A model generated the notes under the pieces. The model ran no database searches, was not told the origin of the DNA, and saw only the letters and a list, made by a program, of their open reading frames with translations. A stretch of DNA of 64,000 bases from Actimicrobium sp. CCC2.4 (GTDB lineage: Bacteria; Pseudomonadota; Gammaproteobacteria; Burkholderiales; Burkholderiaceae_D): assembly GCF_034347385.1 (NCBI RefSeq), contig NZ_CP133777.1, positions 3,782,001 through 3,846,000 on the forward strand, read 5' to 3'. Numbering within the stretch: position 1 is the first letter of the stretch; every line of letters starts with the position of its first letter. Positions 1 through 10,357 of the stretch are shown here, in pieces. A program made the translations under genes and the position numbers.

Positions 1-618
1 GATGCCGGCCTCGACCTTGCCCACCAGGTCGGCACCGACATCGGCTCCCTTCGTAAATATGCCGCCACCCAGGCGCGCAAAGATCGAAATCAGCGACGCA
101 CCGAACGCCAGCCCGATCAAGGGCTTGAGCAAGTCGTGCAGCACCACCGCGCCACCGGCCGCCGAACTCAGGTACCAGTAGAACAGCGTGACACCCAGCA
201 GCCCGAGGCCGACCACCAGCATGCCGGTGATGGCTCCGCCGCGAAAGGCGACATCGAGCGCATCGTTCATGCCGCGCGTGGCCGCCTGCGCAGTACGCAC
301 GTTGGCCTTCACCGACACGTTCATGCCAATAAAACCGCAGCCGCCCGACAGGACAGCACCGATCAGGAAGCCAATCGCCGTGACCATGCCCAGGCCCGGC
401 AGAAAGGCGATCAGCACAAATAACACAGCACCCACGATGCCGATGGTGCGGTACTGGCGCGCCAGATAAGCCGCAGCACCCAGTTCGATGGCAGCAGCGA
501 TTTCCTGCATGCGCGGGTTACCTGCATCCTGTTTCAGGATCCAGCTACGCGAGACCAGACCGTAAATCACTGCGACGATGCCGCATGCTACGGCGAACCA
601 CAACCCTGCTGTTGCCAT
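1..618 (-). CDS. hppA: Membrane-bound proton-pumping pyrophosphatase, N-terminal part (runs off the left edge)
   Basis: Reading the minus strand from the ATG at 618 gives 206 open codons that continue past base 1. The protein is hydrophobic with several membrane segments, and it reaches the family signature [14 protein letters not shown] at the very edge of the window. This signature is the pyrophosphate/Mg-binding loop of H+-translocating pyrophosphatases (HppA), inner-membrane pumps that couple PPi hydrolysis to proton (or sodium) export. The start is supported by a strong GAGGAGG ribosome-binding site just upstream. The C-terminal two thirds, including the residue that separates K+-dependent from K+-independent enzymes, is outside the window, so that subtype cannot be assigned. 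Confidence 0.93.
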   Translation of the reverse strand, partial: MATAGLWFAVACGIVAVIYGLVSRSWILKQDAGNPRMQEIAAAIELGAAAYLARQYRTIGIVGAVLFVLIAFLPGLGMVTAIGFLIGAVLSGGCGFIGMNVSVKANVRTAQAATRGMNDALDVAFRGGAITGMLVVGLGLLGVTLFYWYLSSAAGGAVVLHDLLKPLIGLAFGASLISIFARLGGGIFTKGADVGADLVGKVEAGI

Positions 619-805
619 ATCAACTCCTCCTCATGTTCACAATCACGTTCACATTGGAAAAAGGATGGCGATACAGCGCCGCATTACGTCGGCATTGCTG
701 TGTCGTCATGCTCAGGTAAACCCTTTGTACTACGCTACCTTGCCTGTCGAAACCGTCTTTTGATATCGGTGAACTATTACCGCCTGCCCTTGCGGATCAG
801 AGACC

Positions 806-831
806 AAAAAAAAGCGGACACATGGTCCGCT
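806..831 (-). terminator. Rho-independent terminator of adk
   Basis: On the minus strand a 7-bp stem (AGCGGAC/GTCCGCT) with a 5-nt loop is followed by a run of eight T. It begins within 10 bases of the adk stop codon. Confidence 0.85.
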
Positions 832-837
832 ATCTTC

Positions 838-1506
<669 letters not shown>

Positions 1507-1628
1507 CTATAGTTTTGAATTCTTGCGGTGATTGTCTCGAACAGCCAGACTACAACGCGCTGTTGTATCACACGAACTTTGCACGAAACTTACCATACAA
1601 ATTAATCAATACGATTATTCAGCGGATT

Positions 1629-2378
1629 TCAACTGAAATGCAAACGTACCCGCGCAAGATCTTCGGCGGTGTCGACACCGGCGGCGGGGGCACTGTCGGT
1701 CACATGGACCGCAATCGGAAAGCCATGCCACAAGACGCGCAACTGTTCCAGCACCTCGACCTGTTCGAGCGGGCTGATGGCCAGCGCCGGATACGCTTGC
1801 AGGAAGTCGTTCCGGTAAGCGTACAAACCGATATGTCGCAGGGGCTGGTATCCGGACGGCAGTACCGCTTGCGAGAGTGCAAAACCGTCGCGGTGCCACG
1901 GAATGACCGCACGCGAGAAATACAAGGCACGACTGCGGCTATCCAGCACCACCTTCACGACATTGCTATTAAACAAGTCCGCGCTCTCGGAAATGGCATG
2001 CGCTGCGGTCGCCATCGGCACCTGGTCCGCAATCAGTGCTGCTGTCGCGGCGATCAGCGCCGGATCGATGAGTGGCTCGTCGCCCTGCACGTTGACGACG
2101 ACCGCGTCCAGCGGCAAGTTGAGTGCAGCAGCGACTTCGGCGATGCGATCGGTACCCGACGGATGATCGTCGCGCGTCAATTGCACTTCGACACCGTGCA
2201 GCCGGCAAGCCGCGACGATATCGGCATGGTCGGTCGCGACGATGACGCGCGCAGCACCCGATTGCATGGCCCGTTCGGCAACGCGGACGACCATCGGCTT
2301 GCCGCCGAGATCAGCCAGCGGTTTGTCCGGCAAGCGCGTCGACGCCAGTCGCGCTGGAATGATGACGATGAAGGACAT
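1629..2378 (-). CDS. kdsB: 3-deoxy-manno-octulosonate cytidylyltransferase
   Basis: KdsB activates Kdo with CTP to CMP-Kdo for addition to lipid A in the cytoplasm. The protein opens [20 protein letters not shown], the classical nucleotide-binding N-terminus of the family, followed by GGKPMVVRV; about 249 residues is the normal length. An in-frame upstream extension to 2486 is possible but lies inside the preceding Trm112 gene and does not resemble the family, so the ATG at 2378 is preferred. The gene sits 7 bases after the Trm112-like gene and below lpxK, consistent with one lipid A/Kdo transcription unit. Confidence 0.96.
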   Translation of the reverse strand: MSFIVIIPARLASTRLPDKPLADLGGKPMVVRVAERAMQSGAARVIVATDHADIVAACRLHGVEVQLTRDDHPSGTDRIAEVAAALNLPLDAVVVNVQGDEPLIDPALIAATAALIADQVPMATAAHAISESADLFNSNVVKVVLDSRSRALYFSRAVIPWHRDGFALSQAVLPSGYQPLRHIGLYAYRNDFLQAYPALAISPLEQVEVLEQLRVLWHGFPIAVHVTDSAPAAGVDTAEDLARVRLHFS

Positions 2379-2385
2379 GAATCCT

Positions 2386-2574
2386 TCAGGCCGGCGGAGC
2401 CAGATGGCGTGCGACGGTCTCGCGCGCTTCATCGGCCCACATGATCGGAATGCCGTCGCGGATCGGATAAGCCAGACGGTCTGCATGGCAGATCAGTTCC
2501 TGGGCTTTCTTGTCGAACTCCAGCGGGCCCTTGCAGATAGGGCAAACCAGTATGTCAAGCAGTCGGGTATCCAC
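2386..2574 (-). CDS. Trm112/YcaR-family small protein
   Basis: This 62-residue protein begins [20 protein letters not shown] at a GTG codon preceded by GGAG at good spacing. The Trm112-like fold is recognised from [23 protein letters not shown] and the acidic tail. Members are small, often zinc-binding partner proteins of methyltransferases; the exact bacterial role is unsettled. A longer reading from 2625 would lie inside lpxK. The start overlaps the lpxK 3' end by 20 bases, so translation is probably coupled. Its place between lpxK and kdsB is common in proteobacteria. Confidence 0.9.
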   Translation of the reverse strand: MDTRLLDILVCPICKGPLEFDKKAQELICHADRLAYPIRDGIPIMWADEARETVARHLAPPA

Positions 2575-3577
2575 GCAATTTCTCCACGATGAGTTCAGCC
2601 AGCGGGCCGTCGAGGCACGCTGCAACAGGCACGACCCACAGGCGCGGGTCAGTTTTTAATGCCTCGATTTGCACGCATTTTACTGCATCCTTCTCGGTGA
2701 TCAGGATCACCTCGGCATCCACGCCGGCAAACGGATTACCGGAAAAATCATGATGATCCGGCAGCGCCAGGGTGTCGATCGTCAGGCCGTGATCGCGCAG
2801 CATCCGGAAAAACCGTTCCGGATTGCCGATGCCGGCCGCGGCAAGGATACGTCCCGTCAGACTCGCCAGCGGCACCGACCTCGTACGCACCGCCAGCGCT
2901 TCGGCGTAGCCACCGGCCAGCGTCATGCGCATCGTATCGGCGGGAAAGCCCGCCGGGATATTCCCACCATTAACCACCGTGAAATCGCGACGTCGTGACA
3001 TCGGTTCACGCAGTGGTCCGGCCGGCAATAGCCAGCCATTTCCAACGCCGCGCTCGTCAAACAGGACGATTTCAAGTGCCCGCTGTAGCCGATAGTGCTG
3101 CAGCCCGTCGTCGGAAACCAGTACGTTGACAGCCGGATGGACGGCCAGCAGCGCGCGTCCGGCAGCGACGCGATCGTGTCCCACAAACACCGGACACCCG
3201 CCGCGCCGGGCAATGAGCAGCGGCTCGTCACCGACCTGTTGCGCCAGAGAATCGCCGCACACTTCTCGCGCCAGTCCGTGCTGTCCGCCGTAGCCGCGCG
3301 AAATCACACCCGGCACATAGCCGGCATCGCGCAGCGCAGCGACCAGCCAGAGCACCAGCGGGGTTTTCCCGGTGCCGCCGACGAATACGTTGCCAACCAC
3401 GACAACCGGCACCGGCAGCCTGCTACTTGCTAGCCAGCCGCGCCGGAAAGCCAGTCGCCGCAATGCTGACAAGGCACCAAACAACAGAGCGACCGGCAGC
3501 AGCAGGCAAGCCAGCCAACCGCGTCGCTGCCAGGCAGCCGCAATACGCTGTGAAAAAGGAACGGTGCGGGAAGACAA
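2555..3577 (-). CDS. lpxK: Tetraacyldisaccharide 4'-kinase
   Basis: LpxK phosphorylates the 4' position of the lipid A disaccharide at the inner face of the cytoplasmic membrane. The 340-residue protein has an N-terminal hydrophobic anchor (about residues 18-45, [19 protein letters not shown]), the P-loop region [16 protein letters not shown] (about 57-72) and the downstream ISRGYGG motif. The only plausible start is TTG, two bases after the exbD stop, with no clear Shine-Dalgarno sequence; expression probably depends on coupling to exbD. Next comes the Trm112 gene, overlapping it. Confidence 0.95.
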   Translation of the reverse strand: MSSRTVPFSQRIAAAWQRRGWLACLLLPVALLFGALSALRRLAFRRGWLASSRLPVPVVVVGNVFVGGTGKTPLVLWLVAALRDAGYVPGVISRGYGGQHGLAREVCGDSLAQQVGDEPLLIARRGGCPVFVGHDRVAAGRALLAVHPAVNVLVSDDGLQHYRLQRALEIVLFDERGVGNGWLLPAGPLREPMSRRRDFTVVNGGNIPAGFPADTMRMTLAGGYAEALAVRTRSVPLASLTGRILAAAGIGNPERFFRMLRDHGLTIDTLALPDHHDFSGNPFAGVDAEVILITEKDAVKCVQIEALKTDPRLWVVPVAACLDGPLAELIVEKLRGYPTA

Positions 3578-3579
3578 GG

Positions 3580-4017
3580 CTATTTGCTGCTGGCGCTTTG
3601 CGCGGCAAACGTGACGCGTTCAAAGCCTGCCAGCCGGGCCGCTTCAAGCACATTGATGACCGACTGGTGGGTCGCGGTGCCGTCGGCATTGATAATGACA
3701 ATCGGATCCTTGCGCGACTCACTACCCTTGCCACTGGCAGCATTGCGCATTTCATCGGCCAGGCCACGCACATCACGAAACGATACCTGCACGTTATTGA
3801 CGGCATAACGGCCCTGGGAATCGACCATCACATTGATTTCGAAGGGCCGCTCGACCGCTTTTTCGGCATCAGCGGTAGGCAAGGTAATTTGCAGCTCAGT
3901 AAACTTACTGTAAGTCGTACTGACCATCAGGAAGATCAGGATCACCAGCAGGACGTCGATGAAGGGGATCAGATTGATCTCCGGATCCTCGCGGCCCTTG
4001 CGTCGACGAAAATTCAT
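3580..4017 (-). CDS. exbD: ExbD/TolR-family biopolymer transport protein
   Basis: The 145-residue protein has a short cytoplasmic N-terminus (MNFRRRKGREDPEINLIPFI) and one membrane helix (DVLLVILIFLMVSTTYS). The helix carries the family aspartate needed for proton flow, and a periplasmic domain follows. With ExbB it forms a proton-motive-force-driven motor that energises outer-membrane processes. The ATG overlaps the exbB stop by 4 bases (ATGA). Sequence alone does not decide ExbD versus TolR, but the position directly upstream of lpxK, without tolA/tolB/pal, favours the ExbD-type pair found beside lpxK in many betaproteobacteria. Confidence 0.9.
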   Translation of the reverse strand: MNFRRRKGREDPEINLIPFIDVLLVILIFLMVSTTYSKFTELQITLPTADAEKAVERPFEINVMVDSQGRYAVNNVQVSFRDVRGLADEMRNAASGKGSESRKDPIVIINADGTATHQSVINVLEAARLAGFERVTFAAQSASSK

Positions 4018-4619
4018 TTCCGGCTTCCATGCACCGTATCAACGAAGCGCACTGCCTGCTGCTCCATATCGACGATAAAGCTGTCAACCAGCGCGCGGAA
4101 ATGCCGGTAAAACACCAGCGCCGGCATCGCGATGGCCAGGCCAAAACCGGTGTTGTACAGCGCGACCGAAATGCCATGGGCAAGTTGTACCGGATTAGCG
4201 CCGGTGGCGTTTTGCGCACCGAAAATCTCGATCATGCCGACCACGGTACCGAACAGGCCCATCAGCGGCGCGAGTGTCGCAATCGTGCCCAGCGTCGTCA
4301 GGAAACGCTCGAGCTCATGGGCGCTGGCCATGCCGGCTTCTTCGATGGATTCTTTCATGATGTCGCGCGGCGCATCGACATTGCGCAGGCCCGCGGCGAG
4401 AACCTGCCCGAGCGGAGAGTTCTGCTCCAGATTGGCGAGTATTTCGGCGTTGATTTTGCCATTGTGATAAACCCGGATGACTTCCTGCAGCAACTTGGCG
4501 GGCAGAATACGGCTGCGACGCAGGTACAGCAAGCGTTCGACAATCAGGGCCAGGCCGATCACTGAAGCGATTAATAGCGGCCAGATTGGCCAGCCGGCAG
4601 CTTGAATGATTGCGAACAA
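4014..4619 (-). CDS. exbB: ExbB/TolQ-family proton channel protein (MotA/TolQ/ExbB)
   Basis: About 201 residues with three membrane segments: one near the N-terminus (WPIWPLLIASVIGLALIV) and two in the C-terminal half, around LAPLMGLFGTVVGMIEIF and YNTGFGLAIAMPALVFYR. It is the channel partner of ExbD. No ATG fits the family's start. The frame stays open upstream to 4862 but without family-like sequence. The TTG at 4619, with AAGGGAG six bases upstream, yields the typical N-terminus (M)FAIIQAAGWPIWPLL and is preferred. It is the first gene of the exbB-exbD-lpxK-Trm112-kdsB run. Confidence 0.88.
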   Translation of the reverse strand: MFAIIQAAGWPIWPLLIASVIGLALIVERLLYLRRSRILPAKLLQEVIRVYHNGKINAEILANLEQNSPLGQVLAAGLRNVDAPRDIMKESIEEAGMASAHELERFLTTLGTIATLAPLMGLFGTVVGMIEIFGAQNATGANPVQLAHGISVALYNTGFGLAIAMPALVFYRHFRALVDSFIVDMEQQAVRFVDTVHGSRK

Positions 4620-4991
4620 AGCGCTCTCCCTTGAACAATATGGTGATGTGGATCCCGAATGTAACTTGTTGTGGCAGTCAGGGCAAGCGACCGCCCACCT
4701 CGGGTTTCGGGAGATAATCCGGCGTTGCATCGTCCCGGATGCGTTGATGTCTGATGCAGCAATCCCCAGCAAAAAACGCTTGTCCGGCTGTGGATAACTT
4801 TGTGGGCAACTTACTGAACCGGACGAGGCCGCTGAAACTCCGATAATTTTCCCGATTACCAAGACAAAAATCTGTACCTTTATTTCTCTTTAAAATCAGT
4901 CGCTTGGAAATAGTTCCCCAAGACAGCAATTTTAATTCGTACCAGAACCTCCACCGGCGTGTCTGTGGACAGGTTTTTCCATGAGGAGCGC
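4620..4991. other. Divergent intergenic region between exbB and xseA
   Basis: This 372-base gap must hold the promoters of both divergent genes. It is more AT-rich than its surroundings near 4840-4935. One perfect DnaA-box consensus (TGTGGATAA, 4789-4797) is visible, but there is no cluster of boxes. No RNA gene or convincing small ORF was seen. Confidence 0.5.
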
Positions 4992-6356
4992 ATGAGCACC
5001 GACCATTTATTCGAACCAACCGATACTGCCTCGCCGGTGCTGACCGTGTCTGCATTGAACCAGGCCGTCTCACGCATGCTGGAACGCAACTTTCCATTGA
5101 TGTGGGTTGCCGGCGAAGTCTCCAACTTCACACGGGCGGCCTCGGGGCACTGGTATTTTTCGCTCAAGGATGCATCAGCCCAGGTACGCGCGGTGATGTT
5201 TCGCGGACGCGCGCAATATGCAGGATTCATTCCCAAGGAAGGCGACAAGGTCGAAGTACGCACGCTGGTCACCCTGTATGCAGCGCGCGGTGACTTTCAG
5301 CTCAGTGTCGAAACGATCCGGCGCGCCGGGGTCGGCAACCTGTTTGAAGCCTTCCTGCAGCTCAAGCAAAAACTCGAGAGCGAAGGCTTGTTCGACCCGG
5401 CACGCAAGCGGGCGCTTCCGGCGTTTCCGCGCACGATAGGCATCGTCACCAGCCTGCAAGCGGCGGCGCTGCGCGATGTACTGGCGACCCTGAAACGTCG
5501 CACCCCGCATATCCGCGTCATCCTGTATCCGACTCCCGTGCAGGGTGACGGCGCCGCGCAAAAAATCGCCCAGGCGATTGCCACGGCATCGCATCGTGCC
5601 GAATGCGACCTGCTCCTGCTGTGCCGCGGTGGCGGCAGTATCGAGGATTTATGGTCATTCAACGATGAAACCGTCGCCCGAACGATTGCGGCCTGCGCGG
5701 TCCCGGTGATTGCCGGCATCGGCCATGAGACGGACTTCACGATCGCCGACTTTGCCGCTGACCTGCGCGCTCCGACTCCGACCGCCGCAGCCGAATTGGC
5801 CGCGCCACCCCGTGCCGAGTGGATCGCCCATATCGGGCAGGCGGCACGGAACTTGTCGCGCATGGCCAGACGCCATGTGACGGACCGCAGCCAGGGGCTG
5901 GACTGGCTGTCACGCCGGCTGGTCAGCCCGGCAGCAACGATACGGCACGAACAGATCCGGCTGGCCGGCTGGCAAGTCCGCCTCGGCAACGCCACGCGCA
6001 CTCCTCTTAACAATGCACGCCATGCGCTGCGCCACCTGCGCAGCCAACTACTGTCCCAGCTGCCCGATACCCGGCCGGCACGATGGCAATTGACCGAGCA
6101 GCGCCGGCGAATGGCTAGCGGCATCCGCAGCCGGACATCCCGCCTGCGCCTCCAGTTATCGGGACTTGAGGCCCAACTGGAATTGCTCAATCCGCAGCGC
6201 ACGCTGGAACGCGGTTACGCGATCATCGTCGATGCGGAAGGACGGATTGCGCGAACGCCGGCCCAATTGCGTGCACGGGAAATCGTCACGGTCCGGCTGG
6301 CAGAAGGCAGCGCCCGGGTCGGTATTGCCAGCGTCCAGCCAACCCTGCCGGAGTGA
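4992..6356 (+). CDS. xseA: Exodeoxyribonuclease VII large subunit
   Basis: XseA is the catalytic subunit of exonuclease VII, which degrades single-stranded DNA from both ends in the cytoplasm. The 454-residue protein has the N-terminal OB-fold ([20 protein letters not shown] to about residue 115). The catalytic region contains [32 protein letters not shown] and [18 protein letters not shown] helical C-terminal half ends in the usual [13 protein letters not shown] motif. The ATG at 4992 has GAGGAG at ideal spacing; an in-frame GTG at 4959 is less likely. xseB is not in the neighbourhood. Confidence 0.96.
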   Translation: MSTDHLFEPTDTASPVLTVSALNQAVSRMLERNFPLMWVAGEVSNFTRAASGHWYFSLKDASAQVRAVMFRGRAQYAGFIPKEGDKVEVRTLVTLYAARGDFQLSVETIRRAGVGNLFEAFLQLKQKLESEGLFDPARKRALPAFPRTIGIVTSLQAAALRDVLATLKRRTPHIRVILYPTPVQGDGAAQKIAQAIATASHRAECDLLLLCRGGGSIEDLWSFNDETVARTIAACAVPVIAGIGHETDFTIADFAADLRAPTPTAAAELAAPPRAEWIAHIGQAARNLSRMARRHVTDRSQGLDWLSRRLVSPAATIRHEQIRLAGWQVRLGNATRTPLNNARHALRHLRSQLLSQLPDTRPARWQLTEQRRRMASGIRSRTSRLRLQLSGLEAQLELLNPQRTLERGYAIIVDAEGRIARTPAQLRAREIVTVRLAEGSARVGIASVQPTLPE

Positions 6357-6469
6357 CGCCAATGTGAGGTAGCGCGCTGCAGCGTGGTGGCTTCCGTCAT
6401 ACAATGTCGGCTGTTTTCAAAGCGCCGATTTCTGCCTGCCCGTTAATTTACACACCTGAAAGGACGACC

Positions 6470-7048
6470 ATGGAACATACCCTGCCCGCTCTGCCCTATG
6501 CAATGGATGCCCTCGCGCCGCATATCTCCAAGGAAACACTGGAGTACCACTATGGCAAGCATCACCAAACCTATGTCACCAATCTGAACAACCTGATCAA
6601 AGGGTCCGAGTTCGAAAGCGCCACGCTCGAAGACATTATTAAGAAGTCCACTGGCGGTGTATTCAACAATTCAGCCCAGGTCTGGAATCACACGTTTTAC
6701 TGGAACTGCCTGACGCCAAACGGCGGCGGCGCTCCAACCGGCGCACTGGCCGATGCCATCAATGCCAAATTCGGTTCGTTCGAAAAATTCAAGGAAGACT
6801 TCACCAAGTCCGCCGTCGGCAACTTCGGTTCCGGCTGGACATGGCTGGTCAAAAAAGCAGATGGTTCGGTCGACCTGGCCAACACCTCCAACGCCGGTTG
6901 CCCGCTGACCGGTGCCGACACCCCGCTGATGACCTGTGATGTATGGGAACACGCCTACTACGTCGACTACCGCAATGCACGGCCGAAGTATGTCGAGGCA
7001 TTCTGGAACCTGGTCAACTGGGATTTCGTGGCAAAGAATTTCGCCTGA
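6470..7048 (+). CDS. sodB: Iron superoxide dismutase
   Basis: The 192-residue cytoplasmic enzyme converts superoxide to hydrogen peroxide and oxygen. It starts [20 protein letters not shown]. Metal ligands are recognisable in [11 protein letters not shown] (His), VWNHTFYWN (His) and [13 protein letters not shown] (Asp and His). The GSGWTWL stretch and overall sequence match the Fe-type rather than the Mn-type. The ATG at 6470 has AAGGAC upstream; an in-frame start at 6404 would add a non-family extension. A strong terminator follows, so it is probably a single-gene unit next to ahpC. Confidence 0.96.
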   Translation: MEHTLPALPYAMDALAPHISKETLEYHYGKHHQTYVTNLNNLIKGSEFESATLEDIIKKSTGGVFNNSAQVWNHTFYWNCLTPNGGGAPTGALADAINAKFGSFEKFKEDFTKSAVGNFGSGWTWLVKKADGSVDLANTSNAGCPLTGADTPLMTCDVWEHAYYVDYRNARPKYVEAFWNLVNWDFVAKNFA

Positions 7049-7072
7049 CGGTGCGTCCTGCTTGATTAGAAG

Positions 7073-7102
7073 GGTCCGCACCGCGAGGGCGGACCTTTTT
7101 TT
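7073..7102 (+). terminator. Rho-independent terminator after sodB
   Basis: A 7-bp stem GGTCCGC/GCGGACC is followed by seven T, 25 bases after the sodB stop. Confidence 0.9.
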
Positions 7103-7119
7103 ACGCAAAATAACTCACG

Positions 7120-7157
7120 ATACTTTATGGCTATTGAATGCATTTAAACAATTGCAT
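7120..7157 (+). promoter_or_regulatory. Candidate OxyR site and -35 region upstream of ahpC
   Basis: The arrangement ATAC-N7-CTAT-N7-ATTT-N7-TGCA follows the OxyR tetrad spacing (ATAG-N7-CTAT-N7-ATAG-N7-CTAT), with a good left half and a weak right half. It overlaps a TTGCAT hexamer at 7152-7157, where OxyR-activated promoters usually have the -35 element. Neighbouring peroxidase genes make OxyR control plausible; this is inference. Confidence 0.35.
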
Positions 7158-7191
7158 TTACCTTGGTCTCGATCTTGGCTAAGGTTCATGC

Positions 7192-7261
7192 ACTGGATCA
7201 CTGAATCATTGAACTTCTGAATCACTTGATTACTGGATTACCGCACTACTCAATCACTTCA
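7192..7261 (+). repeat. Degenerate short repeats in the ahpC leader
   Basis: The 70 bases before ahpC are built of imperfect units resembling CTGAATCACTTGA (CTGGATCA, CTGAATCATTGA, CTGAATCACTTGA, CTGGATTA, CTCAATCACTTCA). They would lie in the 5' untranslated region. No function is assigned. Confidence 0.5.
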
Positions 7262-7278
7262 ACGAAAGCGAGTCTCAC

Positions 7279-7842
7279 ATGTCATTAATCAATACAAAAG
7301 TGGTGCCCTTCACCGCCAACGCCTACCACAACGGCAAATTCACCACCGTCACCAACACGAACCTTCTCGGAAAATGGTCGGTCTTCGTGTTCTATCCAGC
7401 TGACTTCACGTTTGTCTGCCCAACCGAACTCGGTGATCTGGCCGACCACTATTCGACCTTCCAGAGTCTCGGTGTTGAAATCTACAGCGTCTCGACCGAC
7501 ACCCATTTCACGCACAAAGCCTGGCACGACACGTCGGACACCATCGGCAAGATTACTTACCCGATGTTGGCTGACCCTACCGGCCACCTCACACGCGCAT
7601 TTGACGTGATGATTGCCGAAGAAGGTCTGGCATTGCGCGGCACGTTCGTCGTCAATCCGGAAGGCGAAATCAAGCTGTGCGAAATCCACGACAACGGCAT
7701 TGGCCGCGATGCCAGCGAATTGCTGCGTAAAGTCCAAGCCGCACAGTATGTCGCTGCTCATCCAAATGAGGCGTGCCCTGCCAAATGGACCCCAGGTGCA
7801 GAGACACTGACACCGTCGTTCGATCTGGTTGGTAAGATCTAA
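7279..7842 (+). CDS. ahpC: Alkyl hydroperoxide reductase peroxiredoxin subunit
   Basis: AhpC is a typical 2-Cys peroxiredoxin that reduces hydrogen peroxide and organic hydroperoxides. The 187-residue protein has peroxidatic Cys47 in FTFVCPTEL and resolving Cys166 in EACPAKW, exactly at the positions of the enterobacterial enzyme. Recycling requires AhpF, encoded 160 bases downstream. Upstream lie a candidate OxyR site and an unusual repetitive leader. The intergenic hairpin before ahpF could reduce ahpF expression relative to ahpC. Confidence 0.97.
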   Translation: MSLINTKVVPFTANAYHNGKFTTVTNTNLLGKWSVFVFYPADFTFVCPTELGDLADHYSTFQSLGVEIYSVSTDTHFTHKAWHDTSDTIGKITYPMLADPTGHLTRAFDVMIAEEGLALRGTFVVNPEGEIKLCEIHDNGIGRDASELLRKVQAAQYVAAHPNEACPAKWTPGAETLTPSFDLVGKI

Positions 7843-7856
7843 ATTGCACTAAAAAT

Positions 7857-7878
7857 GGCGTGCCCGACGTGGCACGCC
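7857..7878 (+). promoter_or_regulatory. Stable hairpin between ahpC and ahpF, without a T run
   Basis: A perfect 8-bp stem (GGCGTGCC/GGCACGCC) with a 6-base loop begins 15 bases after the ahpC stop. No T run follows, so it is not a classical terminator. It could protect the ahpC message from 3' decay or attenuate transcription into ahpF. Confidence 0.5.
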
Positions 7879-8002
7879 AATCAGCAGCACCTCCCCCCGA
7901 TTAGCTTGATCCAGGTAGCTCAGGCTACTCCGGCGGCGGTACTGCCTCCCTCTGCGCCTCACTATGCGCCTATCGACACCTCATTCTGAAAGCGAGCACA
8001 TC

Positions 8003-9583
8003 ATGCTGGATGCAAATACAAAAACCCAATTAAAAGCCTACCTTGAAAAAGTCGTATTGCCGATTGAGATAAATGCCTCACTCGACGACAGTGCCAAGTC
8101 CGCAGAAATGCTCTCGCTGCTCAACGATATCAATGGCCTGTCCGCCATGGTCACGCTGCGCGAGCACCGCAACGACGGTCACCGGACGCCATCCTTCGCG
8201 ATCAACCGTGTCGGTGCCGACATGGGTATCCGCTTTGCCGGCATCCCGATGGGTCATGAGTTCACATCGCTGATCCTGGCCTTGTTGCAAGCCGGCGGCC
8301 ATCCGCCAAAAACCGACGCTGACGTACTGGAACAGATCCGCAATCTTGATGGCGACTACCAGTTTGAGACCTATATCTCGCTGTCCTGCCACAGCTGCCC
8401 GGAGGTGGTCCAGTCATTGAATCTGATGGCCGTCATCAATCCGAAAATCCGCCACACCATGATCGACGGCGCGCTGTTCCAGGACGAAGTCAAGGAACGT
8501 AACGTCATGTCGGTACCGAGCATCTACCTCAATGGCGAGCTGTTCGATTCAGGACGCATGGAGCTGACTGAAATCCTCGCCAAACTCGATACTGGTTCGG
8601 TTAAACGGGAAGCCGAGAAAATTTCGCAGAAAGATATCTTCGATGTCCTGATCGTCGGTGGCGGCCCCGCCGGCGCATCGGCTGCGATTTATGCCGCCCG
8701 CAAAGGGATTCGTACCGGCATCGTCGCCGAGCGGTTTGGCGGCCAGGTCATGGACACGATGGGTATCGAAAACTTTATTTCCGTGAAGGCAACCGAAGGA
8801 CCGAAACTGGTCGCGGCCCTGGAACAGCACGTCAAGGAATACGACGTCGACGTGATGAACCTGCAGCGTGCTGCAGCCCTGATCCCCGGCGACCTGATCG
8901 AAATCAAGCTCGCCAGCGGCGCCAGCCTGAAAGCCCGTTCCGTCATCCTTGCCACCGGTGCACGCTGGCGCGAAATGAACGTCCCGGGCGAGAAGGAATA
9001 TCGCAACCGTGGCGTGGCTTATTGCCCGCATTGCGATGGTCCGCTGTACAAGGGCAAACGGGTTGCCGTCATCGGCGGCGGTAATTCCGGTGTCGAGGCA
9101 GCCATCGACCTCGCCGGTATCGTCTCGCACGTCACACTGATCGAATACGACACCCAGCTGCGCGCCGATGCGGTCTTGCAGCGCAAGTTGCACAGCCTGT
9201 CGAACGTGACCGTCATCATCAGCGCCCTGAGCACGGAAGTCTCCGGCGACGGAACCCGTGTCAATGGTCTGCACTACACCGACCGTACGACGGGTTCGGC
9301 ACATACCGTCGACCTCGAAGGCATCTTCGTGCAGATCGGGCTGTTGCCGAACACGGACTGGATCAAGGGTACGGTCGCCCTGACCAACCGTGGCGAGATC
9401 GAAATCGATGCGCGTGGCCAGACCTCGATCCCCGGCGTGTTTGCTGCCGGCGATGTCACCAACATCCCGTTCAAGCAAATCATCATTGCAATGGGCGAAG
9501 GATCAAAAGCCGGGTTGAGCGCCTTCGATCATTTGATCCGGACCTCGGCACCGACAGAGCAGGAAGCGGCTGTCACCGTTTGA
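8003..9583 (+). CDS. ahpF: Alkyl hydroperoxide reductase flavoprotein subunit
   Basis: AhpF transfers electrons from NADH through FAD and two disulfide centres to AhpC. The 526-residue protein has an N-terminal tandem thioredoxin-like domain with the centre SCHSCPEVV, then a FAD/NAD-binding thioredoxin-reductase-like part. That part shows [17 protein letters not shown], the redox centre YCPHCDGP and [14 protein letters not shown], and ends in [16 protein letters not shown]. The ATG at 8003 gives the family N-terminus [16 protein letters not shown]; an upstream in-frame start at 7964 is unlikely. It is a partner of ahpC and ends in a bidirectional terminator. Confidence 0.97.
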   Translation: MLDANTKTQLKAYLEKVVLPIEINASLDDSAKSAEMLSLLNDINGLSAMVTLREHRNDGHRTPSFAINRVGADMGIRFAGIPMGHEFTSLILALLQAGGHPPKTDADVLEQIRNLDGDYQFETYISLSCHSCPEVVQSLNLMAVINPKIRHTMIDGALFQDEVKERNVMSVPSIYLNGELFDSGRMELTEILAKLDTGSVKREAEKISQKDIFDVLIVGGGPAGASAAIYAARKGIRTGIVAERFGGQVMDTMGIENFISVKATEGPKLVAALEQHVKEYDVDVMNLQRAAALIPGDLIEIKLASGASLKARSVILATGARWREMNVPGEKEYRNRGVAYCPHCDGPLYKGKRVAVIGGGNSGVEAAIDLAGIVSHVTLIEYDTQLRADAVLQRKLHSLSNVTVIISALSTEVSGDGTRVNGLHYTDRTTGSAHTVDLEGIFVQIGLLPNTDWIKGTVALTNRGEIEIDARGQTSIPGVFAAGDVTNIPFKQIIIAMGEGSKAGLSAFDHLIRTSAPTEQEAAVTV

Positions 9584-9602
9584 ACCAGCTGACATAAAAA
9601 AA

Positions 9603-9635
9603 GGGGGGCGGGCAATCAGCCCGCCCCCCTTTTTT
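9603..9635. terminator. Bidirectional terminator between ahpF and the DUF2076 gene
   Basis: A perfect 11-bp stem (GGGGGGCGGGC/GCCCGCCCCCC) with a 5-base loop is flanked by A and T runs on both sides. It can therefore terminate the converging ahpF and DUF2076 transcripts. Confidence 0.9.
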
Positions 9636-9649
9636 ATAACGACAACCGG

Positions 9650-10357
9650 TCAGGCCATCGCATCGTCATCCCCGTAGTCGACGTCGCCTGCATCGTCGTC
9701 AAGCCCGGCGACGCTCGTGTCGGCGTCACCGGAAGCAGCGACAGGGGCGGCGGGAGTGCTTGCCGGCGTCTTGTCGACACTGTCCGCCATCGACGAAAAA
9801 GCGTTGCTCTGCGGCGCAGCCGCTGCGGCAGCACCGGCACCGGCGCCGTGATGTCCCATCATGCTGCCGATACCCTGGAACAGAAGTGCTCCTCCTGCCA
9901 CGCCGGCGGCTGTCGCGGCCATGGTCCCGAGAAAATTGCCACCACCACCACCAAGAAACCCGGCACGCGCCGGAGCGGCGTCGGCCATTGCCGGTCCGCT
10001 TGCCGCCGGCACGGTTGCCGCAGGCGTCAATGCTTGTACACGTGGTGCACTGACGGCGGAGGCACTGGCTGGCGCAGCCGAGCGTCCCCAGGCATTGTTG
10101 CCACCATCCAGAAAACTGCTAACGGGTGCGGCAACCACCGGCCGGGCTTGTGCTTCCAGAGCGGCAATACGTGCGCTGGCGACCTCCAGCGCCTGATCCT
10201 GCATCAGCGAGCGCTGTACCAGCAGATACAGCGCATCGGGCTGCGCTGCAGCGGCCTCAGCGATCAGCGTCGCGGCTTCGGGATCCTTTTGTAGGCCTTG
10301 CACCTGGCGTAATTGCGCCAGGAAATCATTGAGCATCCGGGATTCAGTGGGGGTCAT
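9650..10357 (-). CDS. DUF2076 domain protein
   Basis: A 235-residue protein of the DUF2076 family, whose function is unknown. The helical N-terminus (MTPTESRMLNDFLAQLRQ, to about residue 85) contains the family pattern of short acidic/Gln segments and ALYLLVQRSLMQDQAL. The middle is Ala/Pro/Gly-rich with a glycine stretch (FLGGGGGNFLGT) and a possible small hydrophobic segment (AATAAGVAGGALLFQGI). The tail is strongly acidic (GLDDDAGDVDYGDDDAMA). The ATG at 10357 is supported by GGAG upstream. Family members are often described as periplasmic or membrane-associated, but no clear signal peptide is visible here. Confidence 0.8.
   Translation of the reverse strand: MTPTESRMLNDFLAQLRQVQGLQKDPEAATLIAEAAAAQPDALYLLVQRSLMQDQALEVASARIAALEAQARPVVAAPVSSFLDGGNNAWGRSAAPASASAVSAPRVQALTPAATVPAASGPAMADAAPARAGFLGGGGGNFLGTMAATAAGVAGGALLFQGIGSMMGHHGAGAGAAAAAAPQSNAFSSMADSVDKTPASTPAAPVAASGDADTSVAGLDDDAGDVDYGDDDAMA

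Noticed and set aside
4789..4797. DnaA-box consensus in an AT-richer gap upstream of xseA, hinting at an origin
   Set aside because: Only one box is present, with no cluster, no 13-mer array and no dnaA/dnaN/gyrB neighbours.
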